DNA of 64,000 bases from Budorcas taxicolor (lineage: Eukaryota > Chordata > Mammalia > Artiodactyla > Bovidae): assembly GCF_023091745.1 (NCBI RefSeq), contig NC_068935.1, positions 59,544,724-59,608,723 of the forward strand, in the 5' to 3' direction. Both the position numbers and the translations under genes were made by a program. Below, piece by piece: positions 12,371 through 22,241 of the stretch. The notes under the pieces were generated by a model. That model was not told the origin of the DNA. It saw only the letters and a list, made by a program, of their open reading frames with translations, and did no database searches. Positions within the stretch are counted from its first letter, which is position 1. Each line of letters opens with the position of its first letter.

Positions 12371-13154
12371 TAAGATAGTAGGAAATATGGTTCCCACGAA
12401 CACTTCCTAAAGAAACTTCCAGAGGATAGCCTTGAGGTAACTAAGTGATGAACATAAAAATGGATAAGAGGGCTATTTTGAGAAGAGAGTCTTTTTAAAT
12501 ATAGAACTGTGAGTAATAAAATACAGAAATTATGACTGCATAAAAGCATGTAAATACTATAAAACTTGACAATGTGGAGACAGTTGTATAACAAAAGTTG
12601 AGCGATGACAGGAACTGGTAGAAAGCAAAGGTGAGAAGCAGGATAAGTATAATAATTTCCTTATATTTTGCAGTGGGTGAGGGATCAACAGACCTGATTT
12701 ATAACTGATGAATCAAGCATTAGATGGGTAAATATATTTTAAGGATACAAATGTTAACAACTAGACTAAGAATAATAATAAAACCAACCAAGAAATTCCT
12801 ATGGTAGAATAGATGGAGGAAAAAGAAATATACTTATTTCTTCATGATTTATAGCAAAGAGCTAATAAATTTTATCTAAATAAATAGTTAAGATCTATTC
12901 TAAAAATTTTCCAACTCACCAGTCTATATTCTATGGAATCTATTCCTCCAGTTTGAAAAAATCTTCATTATGTTTTCTCTTCTCCATGATTCTGGGGCCA
13001 CACCTGCCCATTCTTTTTAGCATCGTGGGTTAGTCTTCATCTACAGCTAGAGATCTCAACTCTTTTAAAGCAGTCAAAGATACCAAACTTGATTTTACTG
13101 TATTTATGTTTTTTTATTCCTACCAATTCCAGGTGGTTTATTGGAATTTTTTTC

Positions 13155-13500
13155 TTTCTTCTCATCCATTAATCCAATTAACATTTATTCAGCTTTTACT
13201 GTGAGTCAGATGCTGTACACAGAGGCTAGCTAGTTAGACAAATGCAGGCAAGTCCCTGCCCTCAAGAAGTTCAGTCTAGTGAGGAAGCAGACAAATAACT
13301 CTAATGCAAATAAATGCTTTTCATATCATGAGCAACCTCACCCACCCCCAGAAAAGCTGAAGCTATCTCATGATTCTGGAAAGCTTCTATGGAGAAAATA
13401 GCATTTCATCTGGTTCTTAAAGACTGAGCAGGTCTTTATCAGGCAGGAAAATAAGAAAAGAACATTCCAGGTAGAGAGTAAAAGTAAGCAAAGACATAGA
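13155..13500 (-). repeat. L2 LINE 3' end
   Basis: The plus strand is the reverse complement of an L2 3' end: 'ccaattaacatttattcagc', 'gtgagtcagatgctgtac', 'agtccctgccctcaagaagt', 'agtctagtgagg', and later 'agaacattccaggtagagag'. It is degraded but collinear. Confidence 0.8.
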
Positions 13501-13744
13501 AGGAATGATGATCATTTTTGTTTGATGGTAATGGGAACATATTGCCAAAATGAGGGGCAAAAGTGGCCCTAGAGACTGTTCTCTGGGTGGAAGATAAAGA
13601 GTACTCTTCTGGGTGACTTTGTAAGTACAACAGATTCTCCTTGGGTTCAGCAGTATCACACTTAGGTTTGATCCCTCACCACAAGACATCATCCCTCCAT
13701 GATACCAACCCTCTTTTCTTTGCCCCCAGCAAACACTCCACACT

Positions 13745-13876
13745 GCCAAGAAGCACTCCAGTTGAGAATTGGATTGATGACCCCAGTGAATAGCACACAG
13801 CCCTGGCCAGTTCCCACAGGCTGCAGGCTGCCCACTCCTGGTTCCAATACAGTTCTCTCAGGGAATGCTTCCCAGC
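13745..13876 (-). promoter_or_regulatory. GABRA3: Intronic duplex downstream of the GABRA3 edited exon (editing inducer candidate)
   Basis: In GABRA3 pre-mRNA sense, the arm GCTGGGAAGCATTCC (13876 down to 13862) pairs at all 15 positions with GGAGTGCTTCTTGGC (13759 down to 13745); 4 of the 15 are G-U. After a symmetric 4x4 internal loop the stem resumes: GAGAACTGTATTGG (13857-13844) pairs with the 13764-13777 arm at 12 of 14 positions. Further pairs follow (ACC with GGT, AGTG with CACT), leaving an apical loop of roughly 40 nt. The hairpin starts 23 nt after the exon 9 donor and 140 nt from the edited adenosine. Published work on mouse Gabra3 described a conserved intronic duplex about 150 nt downstream that promotes I/M editing by ADAR; position and shape agree. 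Folding was done by eye. Confidence 0.8.
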
Positions 13877-13898
13877 CCCCAACTTTCCTGTATCTTAC

Positions 13899-14110
13899 CT
13901 TCATCTCCAGGGCCTCTGGCACCTTCTTGCCTTCCCAAGCCCAACTCCGTTTTGTGAAGTAGTTCACGGTCGCAAACTCAATCAGCGCAGAAAATACAAA
14001 GGCATAACACACGGCTATGAACCAATCCATGGCCGTCGCATATGCCACTTTAGGTAAGGAGTTTCTGGCACTGATACTCAAGGTGGTCATGGTGAGAACA
14101 GTGGTGACAC
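13899..14110 (-). CDS. GABRA3: GABA-A receptor alpha-3, exon 9: TM2, TM2-TM3 loop, TM3
   Basis: The exon completes a split Gly codon (G|GT) from exon 8 and encodes VTTVLTMTTLSISARNS, the pore-lining TM2. It continues with the TM2-TM3 coupling loop (LPKVAYATAMDW), TM3 (FIAVCYAFVFSALIEFA) and the start of the cytoplasmic loop up to EALEMK. The acceptor is ttctctctccctag and the donor is AAG|GTAAGA, both strong. The length is 212 bp, phase 1 in and phase 0 out. The TM3 Ile codon is genomically ATA (14018-14016); its third base is the site where ADAR editing makes the Ile-to-Met recoding known for this gene. Editing lowers the current and changes gating and trafficking in published work. Confidence 0.97.
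13962..14022 (-). promoter_or_regulatory. GABRA3: Exonic hairpin around the I/M RNA-editing site
   Basis: In transcript sense, GTTCATAGCCGT (14022 down to 14011) pairs with GCGACCGTGAAC (13973 down to 13962) at 10 of 12 positions, two of them G-U. The edited A (14016) faces a C (13968), the A-C mismatch favoured by ADAR enzymes; the other mismatch is C-A two positions away. The loop is 37 nt. Because both arms code for protein, silent divergence is expected to be constrained. Confidence 0.85.
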
Positions 14111-14410
14111 CTAGGGAGAGAGAAAATAAGAACTAGTTGCCACTAAAAGACATTGAGTGTACCTGATGATATCACCATCTTCCTCCTTGAAAGGAGGAGC
14201 TAAACCCACCCAAAATGACCTCTTTTAAACTAAAAAAAAAAAAAAAAAGATAATGTCAAAATGGAATGGTTCTATGTAATAACCACCCCATTCCCAATTA
14301 TCACAGGAAGAGGAATCTCCAGTATAGCATTTAAGAGTTGCCTTTTAACCTCGGCTTAAACATTTCCATTGAAGACTAGGTTGTAGGTAACCTATTTCAG
14401 TGTAATAGAG

Positions 14411-14790
14411 CTTTCTTTTTTTTAAATTTAAATTTATTTATTTTAATTGGAGGCTAATTGCTTTACAATATTGTATTAGTTTTGCCACACATCAACATGA
14501 ATCCACCACGGGTGCACACGTGTTCCCAATCCTGAACCCCCCTCCCCACCTCCGTCCCCGTACCATCCCTCTGGGTCATCCCAGTGCACCAGCCCCAAGC
14601 ATCCTGCATCCTGCATCAAACCTAGACTGGCGATTCTTTTCTTATATGATAATATAGATGTTTCAATGCCATTCTCCCAAATCATCCCACCCTCGCCCTC
14701 TCCCACAGGGTCCGAAAGAATGTTCTATACATCTGCGCCTCTTTTGCTGTCTCGCATACAGGGTTATCGTTACCATCTAATTAGAAAAGT
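14411..14790 (-). mobile_element. Ruminant L1 3' UTR fragment
   Basis: It begins on the plus strand with a T-rich tail and 'attggaggctaattgctttac', the reverse complement of the L1 3' end. It continues through 'gttttgccacacatcaacat', 'tgaacccccctccccacctcc' and 'ctctgggtcatcccagtgca'. The same 3' UTR motifs occur in sense at about 47500-47690 in the younger L1 of this window, which supports the assignment. Confidence 0.88.
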
Positions 14791-15407
14791 CTACCTTATG
14801 CTGCAACCTGCGTTCCTAACTCCTAATCCACTGATTGATCGCAGAGGTTCTGTCTGGAGACTTAAGAAAGAAACCCTGAATTTTTCTTTCTGGGACAGGA
14901 CTTCAGAAAGTTGAAGAGAGTGGCCATGGTTTCTTGTGAGTCTGTTCATCTCTAGAACATGACAAGCTTCTTTTTTTGTTTCTCCTCCTTCTCCATTCTG
15001 GTAGATGCCTTCTCAACAGACTGGAACTTAGGCTAAGACTCAGGACATGGTCTGATATTAGCTGGAGTTTCATTTCATTTATTGTGGACACTATTCCCCT
15101 AATAATACAACAAAATATTGTAGAAAAATTGTCCTTTAGCTACATCACAGTCTAGGTCCTATTGAATTCATGAACAACCAAAACTATTCTCACGTCGATT
15201 TCTTATGAGTTTTTGCCAAACCAGAGCTTGGTTTTAAATCAATTGATTCTTTTTCTTGGTGGTATTTATTAACCTAAATTTAATATTTTCTTTTACTCAT
15301 TTTTAAATTATATTAATTTTTTTCTAATCTGCTCATAGTTTAGATATGCATATGAACTATATAGTGTTGTGGTTAACAATATGAGCTCATATTGCTAACC
15401 ACTTCCT

Positions 15408-16045
15408 GGGAAATAGATGGGGAAACAGTGGAAACAGTGGCTGACTTTATTTTTGGGGGGCTCCAAAATCACTGCAGATGGCGATTGCAGCCATGAAATT
15501 AAAAGACACTTACTCCTTGGAAGGAAAGTTATGACCAACCTAGACAGCATATTGAAAAGCAGAGACATTACTTTGCCAACAAAGGTCCATCTAGTCAAGG
15601 CTATGGTTTTTCCAGTAGTCATGTGTGGATGTGAGGGTTGGACTATAAGGACAGCTGAGTGCCGAAGAATTGATGCTTTTGAACTATGGTGTTGGAGAAG
15701 ACTCTTGAGAGTCCCTTGGACTGCAAGGAGATCCAACCAGTCCATCCTAAAGATCAGTCCTGGGTGTTCACTGGAAGAACTGATGCTAAAGTTGAAACTC
15801 CAATACTTTGGCCACCTGATGCAAAGAACTGACTCATTTGAAAAGACCCTGATGCTGGGAAAGATTGAGGGCAGGAGGAGAAGGGGATGACAGAGGGTGA
15901 GATGTTTGGATGGCATCACCAACTCAATGGACATGAGTGTGGGTAGGCTCCAGGAGTTGGTGATGGATAGGGAAGCCTGGTGTGCTGCAGTTCATGGGAT
16001 CGCAAAAAGTCACACACGACTGAGCGACTGAACTGAAATGAATTA
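15408..16045 (+). mobile_element. BovB LINE 3' end
   Basis: About 640 bp run from 'atggggaaacagtggaaaca' to the 'gactgagcgactgaactgaa' terminus. The ORF2 end is still largely open (coding for ..RDITLPTKVHLVKAMV.. and ..ELWCWRRLLRVPWTARRS..), so the copy is fairly young. It lacks the RT core. No clear target duplication was found. Confidence 0.93.
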
Positions 16046-16126
16046 TAGTCACATTTTAACAATAATATTATAACACTAATTTTGTCATTGTTAGTAAGAG
16101 TATTCCAATCTTAAATGTTATTGTTT

Positions 16127-16326
16127 TTTAGTTGTGAAGTCGTGTATGACTCTTTTGCAAACCCATGGACTGCAGCCCACGAGAGGCCTCTGTCCATGGG
16201 ATTTCCCAGGCAAGAATACTGGAGTGGGTAGCCATTCCCTTCTACAGGGGATCTTCCCAGGGATTGAACCCATGTCTCCTGCATTGACAGGCGTATTCTT
16301 CACCACTGAGTCACCTGGGATGCCCC
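16127..16326 (-). mobile_element. Bov-tA SINE
   Basis: An antisense copy runs from the 'gtcgtgtatgactcttttgc' tail complement to the head complement 'gagtcacctgggatgcccc'. Imperfect flanking duplications AATCTTAAAT (16117-16126) and AGTCTTGAAT (16327-16336) mark the ends. Confidence 0.9.
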
Positions 16327-16336
16327 AGTCTTGAAT

Positions 16337-16420
16337 ACTTACACTAGAAGTAGGAAGTCCTGAGTTCTACTACTTACTGGTTTTGTATCTTGGGCAATTT
16401 CTTTAATATCTCCTTGACTT
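16337..16420 (+). repeat. MIR-like fragment
   Basis: The segment 'aggaagtcctgagttctac', 'ttgtatcttgggcaatttct' and 'atatctccttgacttcattc' follows the MIR order of blocks. It is strongly degraded. Confidence 0.5.
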
Positions 16421-18939
16421 CATTCTTCCTATCTATATGAATATTCCCTAGAGTCTCCTCCAGAATTTTGATGATGCAGTTGTGTACCCAAATCCATCCA
16501 GAATTTAGTAAGAAGGAATAGTCAGAACCTCTTTCTAAGTGTTGGATTCCTCAAGAAGATGGAGAGTGTGACCCTTATGAGCCTGGGTCAAGTAGGGTAT
16601 GGAACGTAGTCCTAATGGGGTAAGATATGTTATATCAAAAAGCAAGCAGATGAGGCCTATTAACTATTAACTCTACCCAGAGAGTCAGCCACATGTGCTG
16701 CAGTTTCTGGAGCCTCCTTGCGTATCTTGATTCTGTGAGTATCTTACTTACACATTTACTATATAAATCAAAAGCCAGACTGGCAAAAACTTAATACAGT
16801 TTCAACAAAGAGACCCTAAAGGAGCACCTTTACACAAACTAAGCACAGAATTGTCAAGGCTGATTAGAGAAAAGACAATTTAAGCCCTGTCAGGAATAAG
16901 CCATACATCTAGGACCTCATAACAAAATCTGAATTTGTAGCCTGGTAAGCTCTGAGAATGGATCTAAGGCTCAGTAACCCTCTGATCACACCAAGCAAGT
17001 GATTCATGGAACAAACAAGTTATCTCATTTATGGTTATCAGCAAATGCAATTGTCCACACCAGTACATTCTTAACAGTGCCAAAGCATGGATCAAGAGAA
17101 CCATACGGCAACACAAGTGTTTAGGTACCATATCTCAGTGGAGAGTTTTAGAACTCTAGCCTCTAAGGCCTAATTAAAACTGTCATCTTGTGAAGAGTTC
17201 TTACCTAGTCAGAGCTGGTAGGGCCTTCAATCAAGCATCTGGTATACTTCATGGATGGACAAAGAGGTTTGGCATTTTAAAAGATCCAGGCCTGCCACTC
17301 AGGGCTTCTCTTTCAAGACTCTTCTACAAAGCTTTTCTGTGCCTGCCCTCTTCCTTCCTTTGAGTACTTCTAAAAGTCTAGTATGCTTCTTTGATAATGT
17401 ATGTCTGTCCCACCCAACTAAAGTTGCTTGAGATAATGCAAGATAAACTCCCCATCTCAAAATTCTTAACTTAGAACAAATCTGTAAAGTCCTTCTGCCA
17501 TATAATGTAACATTCACAAGTTCCAGAGATTAGAACATGGGTATCACTAGGGACCATTATTAAGCCTACCACAATCCTAGTTTTAACCCTTAATTTCACT
17601 CAAGCTAAAAGCCTTTCTTGTGTAACCTTAAAACTCAAACTCTTATCTACCAAGACAAGTAGTCCATCCATTGATCCATTTTCTTGCTACAACAGTACCA
17701 GCTCATGTCATTAACATTCCAGTTTTCAGTTCCTTCTTCCATTTGGGCCACTGAGTGTTTAATTTATGAGCTCAGATATTAAAAAATAATGCTTTCTATG
17801 TTTTATCTGTTTTTTAAGGATTTTGTACAGGAAGATTTTTTTCAAGGTATCTAGTTTGCAACATTTCCAAAAATTGGGCAAATTTAATCTACTCCTATAT
17901 AGATTATGCCCCCCCCCCGCCAACTTTATTAGAGCTGTTATTTTCAAATCACTAGCAACCAAGCATATCATGATCCCACATACAGTTTTTATCTGCATTT
18001 TACCTAAACACACAGAATTCACCCCAGTTGATCATTCCCTGCTTCTTGAACACTCACCTCTTTTGATTTCCATGATATCACACCGTTTCTCTTTTTTTTT
18101 TTTCTTATTTTACAGATTATTTCTCTTTCTTTCTCCACTACTGTCTGCTCTTCTACCTGACCTAAAATGCTTCTTCTTTCTGAAACATCATTTATTCTTT
18201 AATTACACAGTATAGCTTCAGGGTCTCTGTAGGAAATATTGGCCTTCTTTGGGAATACTCAGTATATCAAGGTATGTGGAGACAATTCAGTGGATTAAGA
18301 GTCAATTAATGTTTATCTCCTTAAAAAATCTTACAATGAGAAAAACAGACAGAAAACAGTTTATGTGCTTTAAGTCTCTCATGGAAAAGTGCTAAAGCTA
18401 TGCAAATCTCTTCCTAGACAATAGTCAATTCATAGTGAAAAATATTTCTCTAATTATAGGTATTCTTGTAAAAACCTTCAAACTTTGTAGCTCTTACTGA
18501 ATATCAGACAATTCATACTTTCAAAAAGGCTAGAGAGGAAGCAGCAAAGTCATATAAAAAGCTGAGTCACTAAAAAGCCCCAATCTACTTTTCTGTCTTC
18601 AGCTTAGTTTTTCCCCTTCCCTTTCTCCGGCTCTGCCCACTAATTTCCTCTCCATTTCACTGAAAGTTCCATCCCTCTCCAGCTCCAGAAGCAAACCTGA
18701 CTGAGATAGGAAGCATTTCGATAAACCTTAATGTTCCAATACTCTTCTTATTCCCACTTTTAATAATTCAGTTGCTGAACATACCAAGGTATGATGACTT
18801 AGTTATTAATGCTAGGCTCAGGTGTTTCTCCCATTCACTACAGTAATGATTCTTCTACCATCCTTACCCCTACTCTGACTGTTCATCATAACACTTTGCA
18901 AATGTCCCCCAACCCTATTCTTCATAAAACAACACTCAC

Positions 18940-19092
18940 CAAAGACCGTGCGGGCAGGGACAGACTCTCTGTTGAGCCAGAAAGACACTTGTGACAGGAT
19001 GACAGTCATGATACATGGCAAGTAGGTCTGGATCACAAAGTAGCCAATTTTTCGCTTGAGATGGAAGTGGGTTGTCATGACGACATATTCTC
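18940..19092 (-). CDS. GABRA3: GABA-A receptor alpha-3, exon 8: loop C, TM1, start of TM2
   Basis: This 153-bp exon completes a Gly codon (G|GA) and encodes EYVVMTTHFHLKRK, the second half of loop C of the benzodiazepine site. The TM1 helix follows (IGYFVIQTYLPCIMTVIL, SQVSFWL), then NRESVPARTVF at the cytoplasmic mouth of the pore. The acceptor is tttttactctctag and the donor is TTTG|GTGAGT. The conserved proline-containing stretch of TM1 is intact. The sequence is almost invariant among alpha subunits, so the alpha-3 identity comes from the other exons. Confidence 0.97.
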
Positions 19093-19280
19093 CTAGAGAG
19101 TAAAAATTAGACATTATTGCAGTCAAACATTGTTGAATCAAGGTGGGCCCCAATTCAGTTCACAAAGCTCCTTAACCTTATACTTAGAATAAGACATTCT
19201 GTTACCTCTCAGGTCCATGTAACCAGATCTCTTTAATAATCATGAAGAAGTACAGAGGTGAGTTTTTTTTTTTTTTTGTG

Positions 19281-19640
19281 AAAATATTACCAAACACAAA
19301 CCCACGTGACCAACACACAGTGAGGCCAAACAATACTAAAATGTCGGAGCTTGGCACAGAGAAAGGATTATTGCAGGGCCATGCAAGGAGATGAGTGGCT
19401 TATGCCCTAAAAACCTTGAACTTCCAGAAAGCTTTCAGCAAAGCCCTTTTATAGGAAAGGTGAGGGATGTCCATGGTTTGTTGTTTCAAACTTCTTGTTG
19501 TCAGATCCTTTGTTCTTGAGGTGAAGTCACAGTCAGGTCACCATGTTCCTATAAACCTTCACCAAAACAAATGTTATTCTCTGTTCTAACAAAAAGAGGG
19601 AAGGTCCCAAGGTCAACTTTCACCCTTCGAGCTCCAGGCC
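19281..19640 (-). mobile_element. LTR-like segment of an endogenous retrovirus
   Basis: On the minus strand there is a TATA-like TATAAAA (19453-19447) followed about 77 nt later by the AATAAT polyadenylation-like motif (19371-19366). Then comes a U5-like stretch ending 'gtgggtttgtgtttggtaa'. This TATA-R-U5 spacing is that of an LTR. A 15-T run (19264-19279) borders the U5 side. The upstream end and the family are uncertain, and no partner LTR or internal region was seen. Confidence 0.55.
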
Positions 19641-20960
19641 TGGCTAAAAGGAAGGGGTCACTGAATGGATGGGTTACCCTGCCCAGAAGCATTCATCCAG
19701 CCCCCAGTCTGTATCCTCTTGCCAGTGCCCTGGCCCAGCTGAAGAGGCAGATCTCAGCTGGAGGCGCCCTCAGGACCAAGTCTTCAGACCCTGCCCAGCC
19801 ATCATCACCGAGGGAGCCAAAATGCACAGGACTGAACTGGCCCTCAAGCTTTTTATTTAAACTGAAGGGAATCTGAGAACTCCATGGACTGCAACCTATG
19901 AAGACACTGCCTCCATTAGGCTGCAGACAGGGGAAGAGGTTTACGGCTGCTTTGAGGCCTGGGCTTGGAAAATGGGTATCCGTAGTGATGACCTGGAGCT
20001 CTGTGGGATACAGCCCTCTGCCTGTCCCCAGGGGGCTCCCAGATCACCCACTGGCCTGAGGCTGAAGTGCCTGGAGGGCCTGGAAAGAAGGCCAAGATCT
20101 GCCTCTCACTGCATTCTCTGCCACAAGGACACCTGCAAGCTGACTATTGGCTGAGCAGGCTCTCTAAACACCCTGGTAAAGGTCTCATGCTAATGGCTGT
20201 GTGCCTGTCCTGCTCCTGTTATATCCTAGAAGGGCACTGTAGGGGCCTGGATGACAGCTGAACTGAGGGGTCTGCACCATCCAATAGCAGGTGCCTGGTG
20301 TGTGAGTGAGCAGAGGCCAGCATCTCTGGCCCCAAATCCAGACACTTGTACTGAGGTGGAGGGAAAATCTGGGGGAGGTATCACATCCTAGATCCTAGTA
20401 GGGTAGCCCCAGCTGGCCCATCTGTCCAGGCATGTACTGTCCCACCTAGCGGAGGGTTTGATAGGAGCAGGCAGATCAGGCAGCTGCAATACTGCCTCTG
20501 GGGCCATTTCTTCATTTTCTCCCTGAACTCAGGAGGGCAAATGGCCTTGCTTCCTGGTCTCCCCTCACTGTTGGTGGTATCCCTACCACACCTGCAGTGG
20601 AGCCTACAGGTATCTGACCCAATAAACCCTGCTAGAGCATGACCACTTCTATTACAAGGTCATGATGTTCTAGCCGAAGCATTTTCAACTAGCCTTACAC
20701 GTCAGCAGAGGGTCTCCTCAATTCATGGTCAAGAGCAGCACCATATCCACTGATCTGCTGGTCTACCTGTCAGTGAGTCTGCCTCTACCTGTCTTGGTGA
20801 TCTGCAACAACTCAAGACTTGCCCAAGGCAAGAAGGTGCAATGTATGTGTGCATACCTCATGTTTCCACAGCACACTAATCTGCCAGGCATTGCTTGGCA
20901 ACTGCCTGGGCGAAGGCACAGAGCACACAAACGAGCTTGTCTCACTCCCTTGGCATTCTT
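19641..20960. other. Unassigned GC-rich block with short open frames
   Basis: This 1.3-kb block is clearly richer in G and C than the surrounding intron and contains several short plus-strand open frames (for example 19571-19876, 19972-20154, 20725-21057). Their translations show no family I recognise. Frames shift along the block, as expected for a decayed retrocopy or an old retroviral or LTR interior. No splice sites or poly(A) tail were identified. I do not assign a function. Confidence 0.4.
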
Positions 20961-21038
20961 ATCCAGGTCTGTATCTTTAAATAATAACTTAAACGTTGAT
21001 AACTCCCCAATGTGTATTTTCTGCCTGGGCTTCCTACT

Positions 21039-21256
21039 TGTTATGGTTATGGGTTGAATTATGTCTCCTATAAATATATGAAGTCATAAACATGAATGCC
21101 TCAAAATGTGACTTTCTTTAGAAAGAAGTGTGCTGCAGATATAGCTAGTTAAAATAAGTTCATACTGGAGTAGGATGGGACCTGATCTACTATGACTGAT
21201 GCTCTCTTATAAAAAGAGAGACACAAAGGGAAATGTGTGATGACAGAGGCAGAGAT
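21039..21256 (+). repeat. MLT1-type MaLR LTR, truncated
   Basis: It begins 'tgttatggttatgggttgaa' and continues 'tatgtctcctataaatat', 'gcctcaaaatgtgac', 'ctgcagatatagctagtt', and then 'gatgacagaggcagagattg'. This is the order of an MLT1 LTR of the ERVL-MaLR group. The provirus 5' LTR starts within it at 21257. The remaining part of the MLT1 is not seen after the provirus. Confidence 0.75.
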
Positions 21257-21720
21257 TGTAATAGGGGCGAGACAGACACGAGCTATAGTAGCCCCACTCA
21301 GCCACTGGTATGCACCACAGTGGGTCCTTCCCCCATCCCCTCTTCTATATATAAGGAGCCCAAATTTGGACTGATGGAAAATGGTTTTTTTGAGATGCTA
21401 GTCTGCCACCTTCTTGGTCTGCTAGCTTTTCTATCATTCCTTGCTCCAACAACTCATCTCCAGATTGATTGGCCTGTTGTGCAGCAAGCAGAACAATTTT
21501 AGGCTCAATAACAAATTTTTGGTGAAACCACCCAGGAGCCTTGCTACTTGTGACCAACCAGCCCTGCTTGGGGAATTTTAGGGTAAGGCCCTAGCAGCTG
21601 CCAGGACCATTTGTCCTGAGGATCTTCTCTTCAAAATTCCCCAGAGTGGCACTGGGTGCCTCAGAGCTTGGCCATTGGAGCAAGCAATCAATGTTTGGGA
21701 ACCGACAGGCTTGATATGGT
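21257..21720 (+). mobile_element. Provirus 5' LTR (3' boundary unresolved)
   Basis: The start TGTAATAGGGGC is matched by TGTAAAATGGGC at 30292, and similarity continues through 'agccccactcag', 'cagtgggtcc' and 'cccaaatttg'. A TATA-like 'tctatatataagg' lies at about 21342. An AATAAC, a possible decayed polyadenylation signal, lies near 21509. I could not place a primer-binding site with confidence, so the end may be anywhere between about 21520 and 21720. Confidence 0.7.
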
Positions 21721-21839
21721 AGGGTGAGTTGCTCAGGTGTGTACAACTGGAAACATCTTCCCTTCTCAATTTGGGTTTTTTTCCTTAAAGGAAAAGCCCA
21801 TTTGTTCATGGTATCCTTTTGGAGAGGGCAGTTGTTCGA

Positions 21840-22052
21840 GGGCTTCCCAGGTGGCACAGTGGTAAAGAATCTGCCTGCCAATGTAGGAGATGAGAGTTTG
21901 ATCCCCGGGTCAGGAAGATCCCCTGGAGAAGGAAGTGGCAACCCACTTCAGTATTCTTGCCTGGAAAATCTCATGGACAGAGGAGACTGGTAGGCAACAG
22001 TCTATGGGGTTGCAAAGAGTTGGACACAACTGAGTGACTCAGCATGCATACA
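21840..22052 (+). mobile_element. Bov-tA SINE in the provirus leader
   Basis: A near-complete SINE runs from 'gggcttcccaggtggcac' to 'ttggacacaactgagtgact' and a short 'gcatgcatacacacatg' end. Imperfect direct repeats (gttgttcga / gttgttgaa) flank it. It postdates the provirus. Confidence 0.88.
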
Positions 22053-22241
22053 CACATGAATTGTTGTTGAACTCTATCTGAGTTTTGAGCCATTTCTTTC
22101 AGTTTTATTTTGTGTTCACTTGCTTTTGTTTTGCATTTGTTTGTTCCTGTTTTGCCCTCATTCACGATGGACCCTATTTATGCCTCTGGCATTGGAATGT
22201 GCTTGTCCTTTTTGTGTTTTGTTGTTCTTGAACTTATAAAT

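Larger units (their letters stand above)
635..13898 (-). other. GABRA3: GABRA3 intron 9
   Basis: The intron is 13.3 kb, with donor GTAAGA next to exon 9 and acceptor CAG-type cccttag next to exon 10. Recognised repeats are listed separately: MIR, L2, BovB, L1 and SINE copies. Unassigned parts: 1180-1360; 1410-2070, which includes a 15-A run near 1504 and a pyrimidine-rich tract 1860-2035; 2620-3509; 3889-4320; 5160-5470; 6200-8080, AT-rich, with 7150-7560 resembling an old interspersed repeat I cannot name; 8310-10658; 10696-13150, which holds a palindrome and a hairpin noted below; and 13500-13744. Open frames at 8366-8804 overlap in two frames and show no recognisable domain, so I do not call a gene. 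Confidence 0.9.
14111..18939 (-). other. GABRA3: GABRA3 intron 8
   Basis: The intron is 4.8 kb, with donor GTGAGT next to exon 8. It contains an A-rich run (about 14231-14248), an L1 3' end, a BovB 3' end, a SINE and a MIR remnant, listed separately. The stretches 14791-15407 and 16421-18939 are AT-rich and show no element I can name, apart from a perfect 16-bp palindrome near 15378-15393 and a C-run at about 17911-17918. Confidence 0.9.

Noticed and set aside
13689..14090. Minus-strand open frame of 133 codons containing the exon 9 sequence.
   Set aside because: It is exon 9 plus intron read-through past a strong GTAAGA donor; only 13899-14110 is coding.
15395..15934. Long minus-strand open frame (179 codons) opposite BovB; similar ones near 28963-29547, 35315-35758 and 45693-45938.
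   Set aside because: These are antisense shadows of the BovB ORF end, repeated wherever a BovB copy occurs.
18818..19153. Minus-strand 111-codon open frame around exon 8.
   Set aside because: It includes intron on both sides. The splice borders at 19092 and 18940 delimit the real exon.
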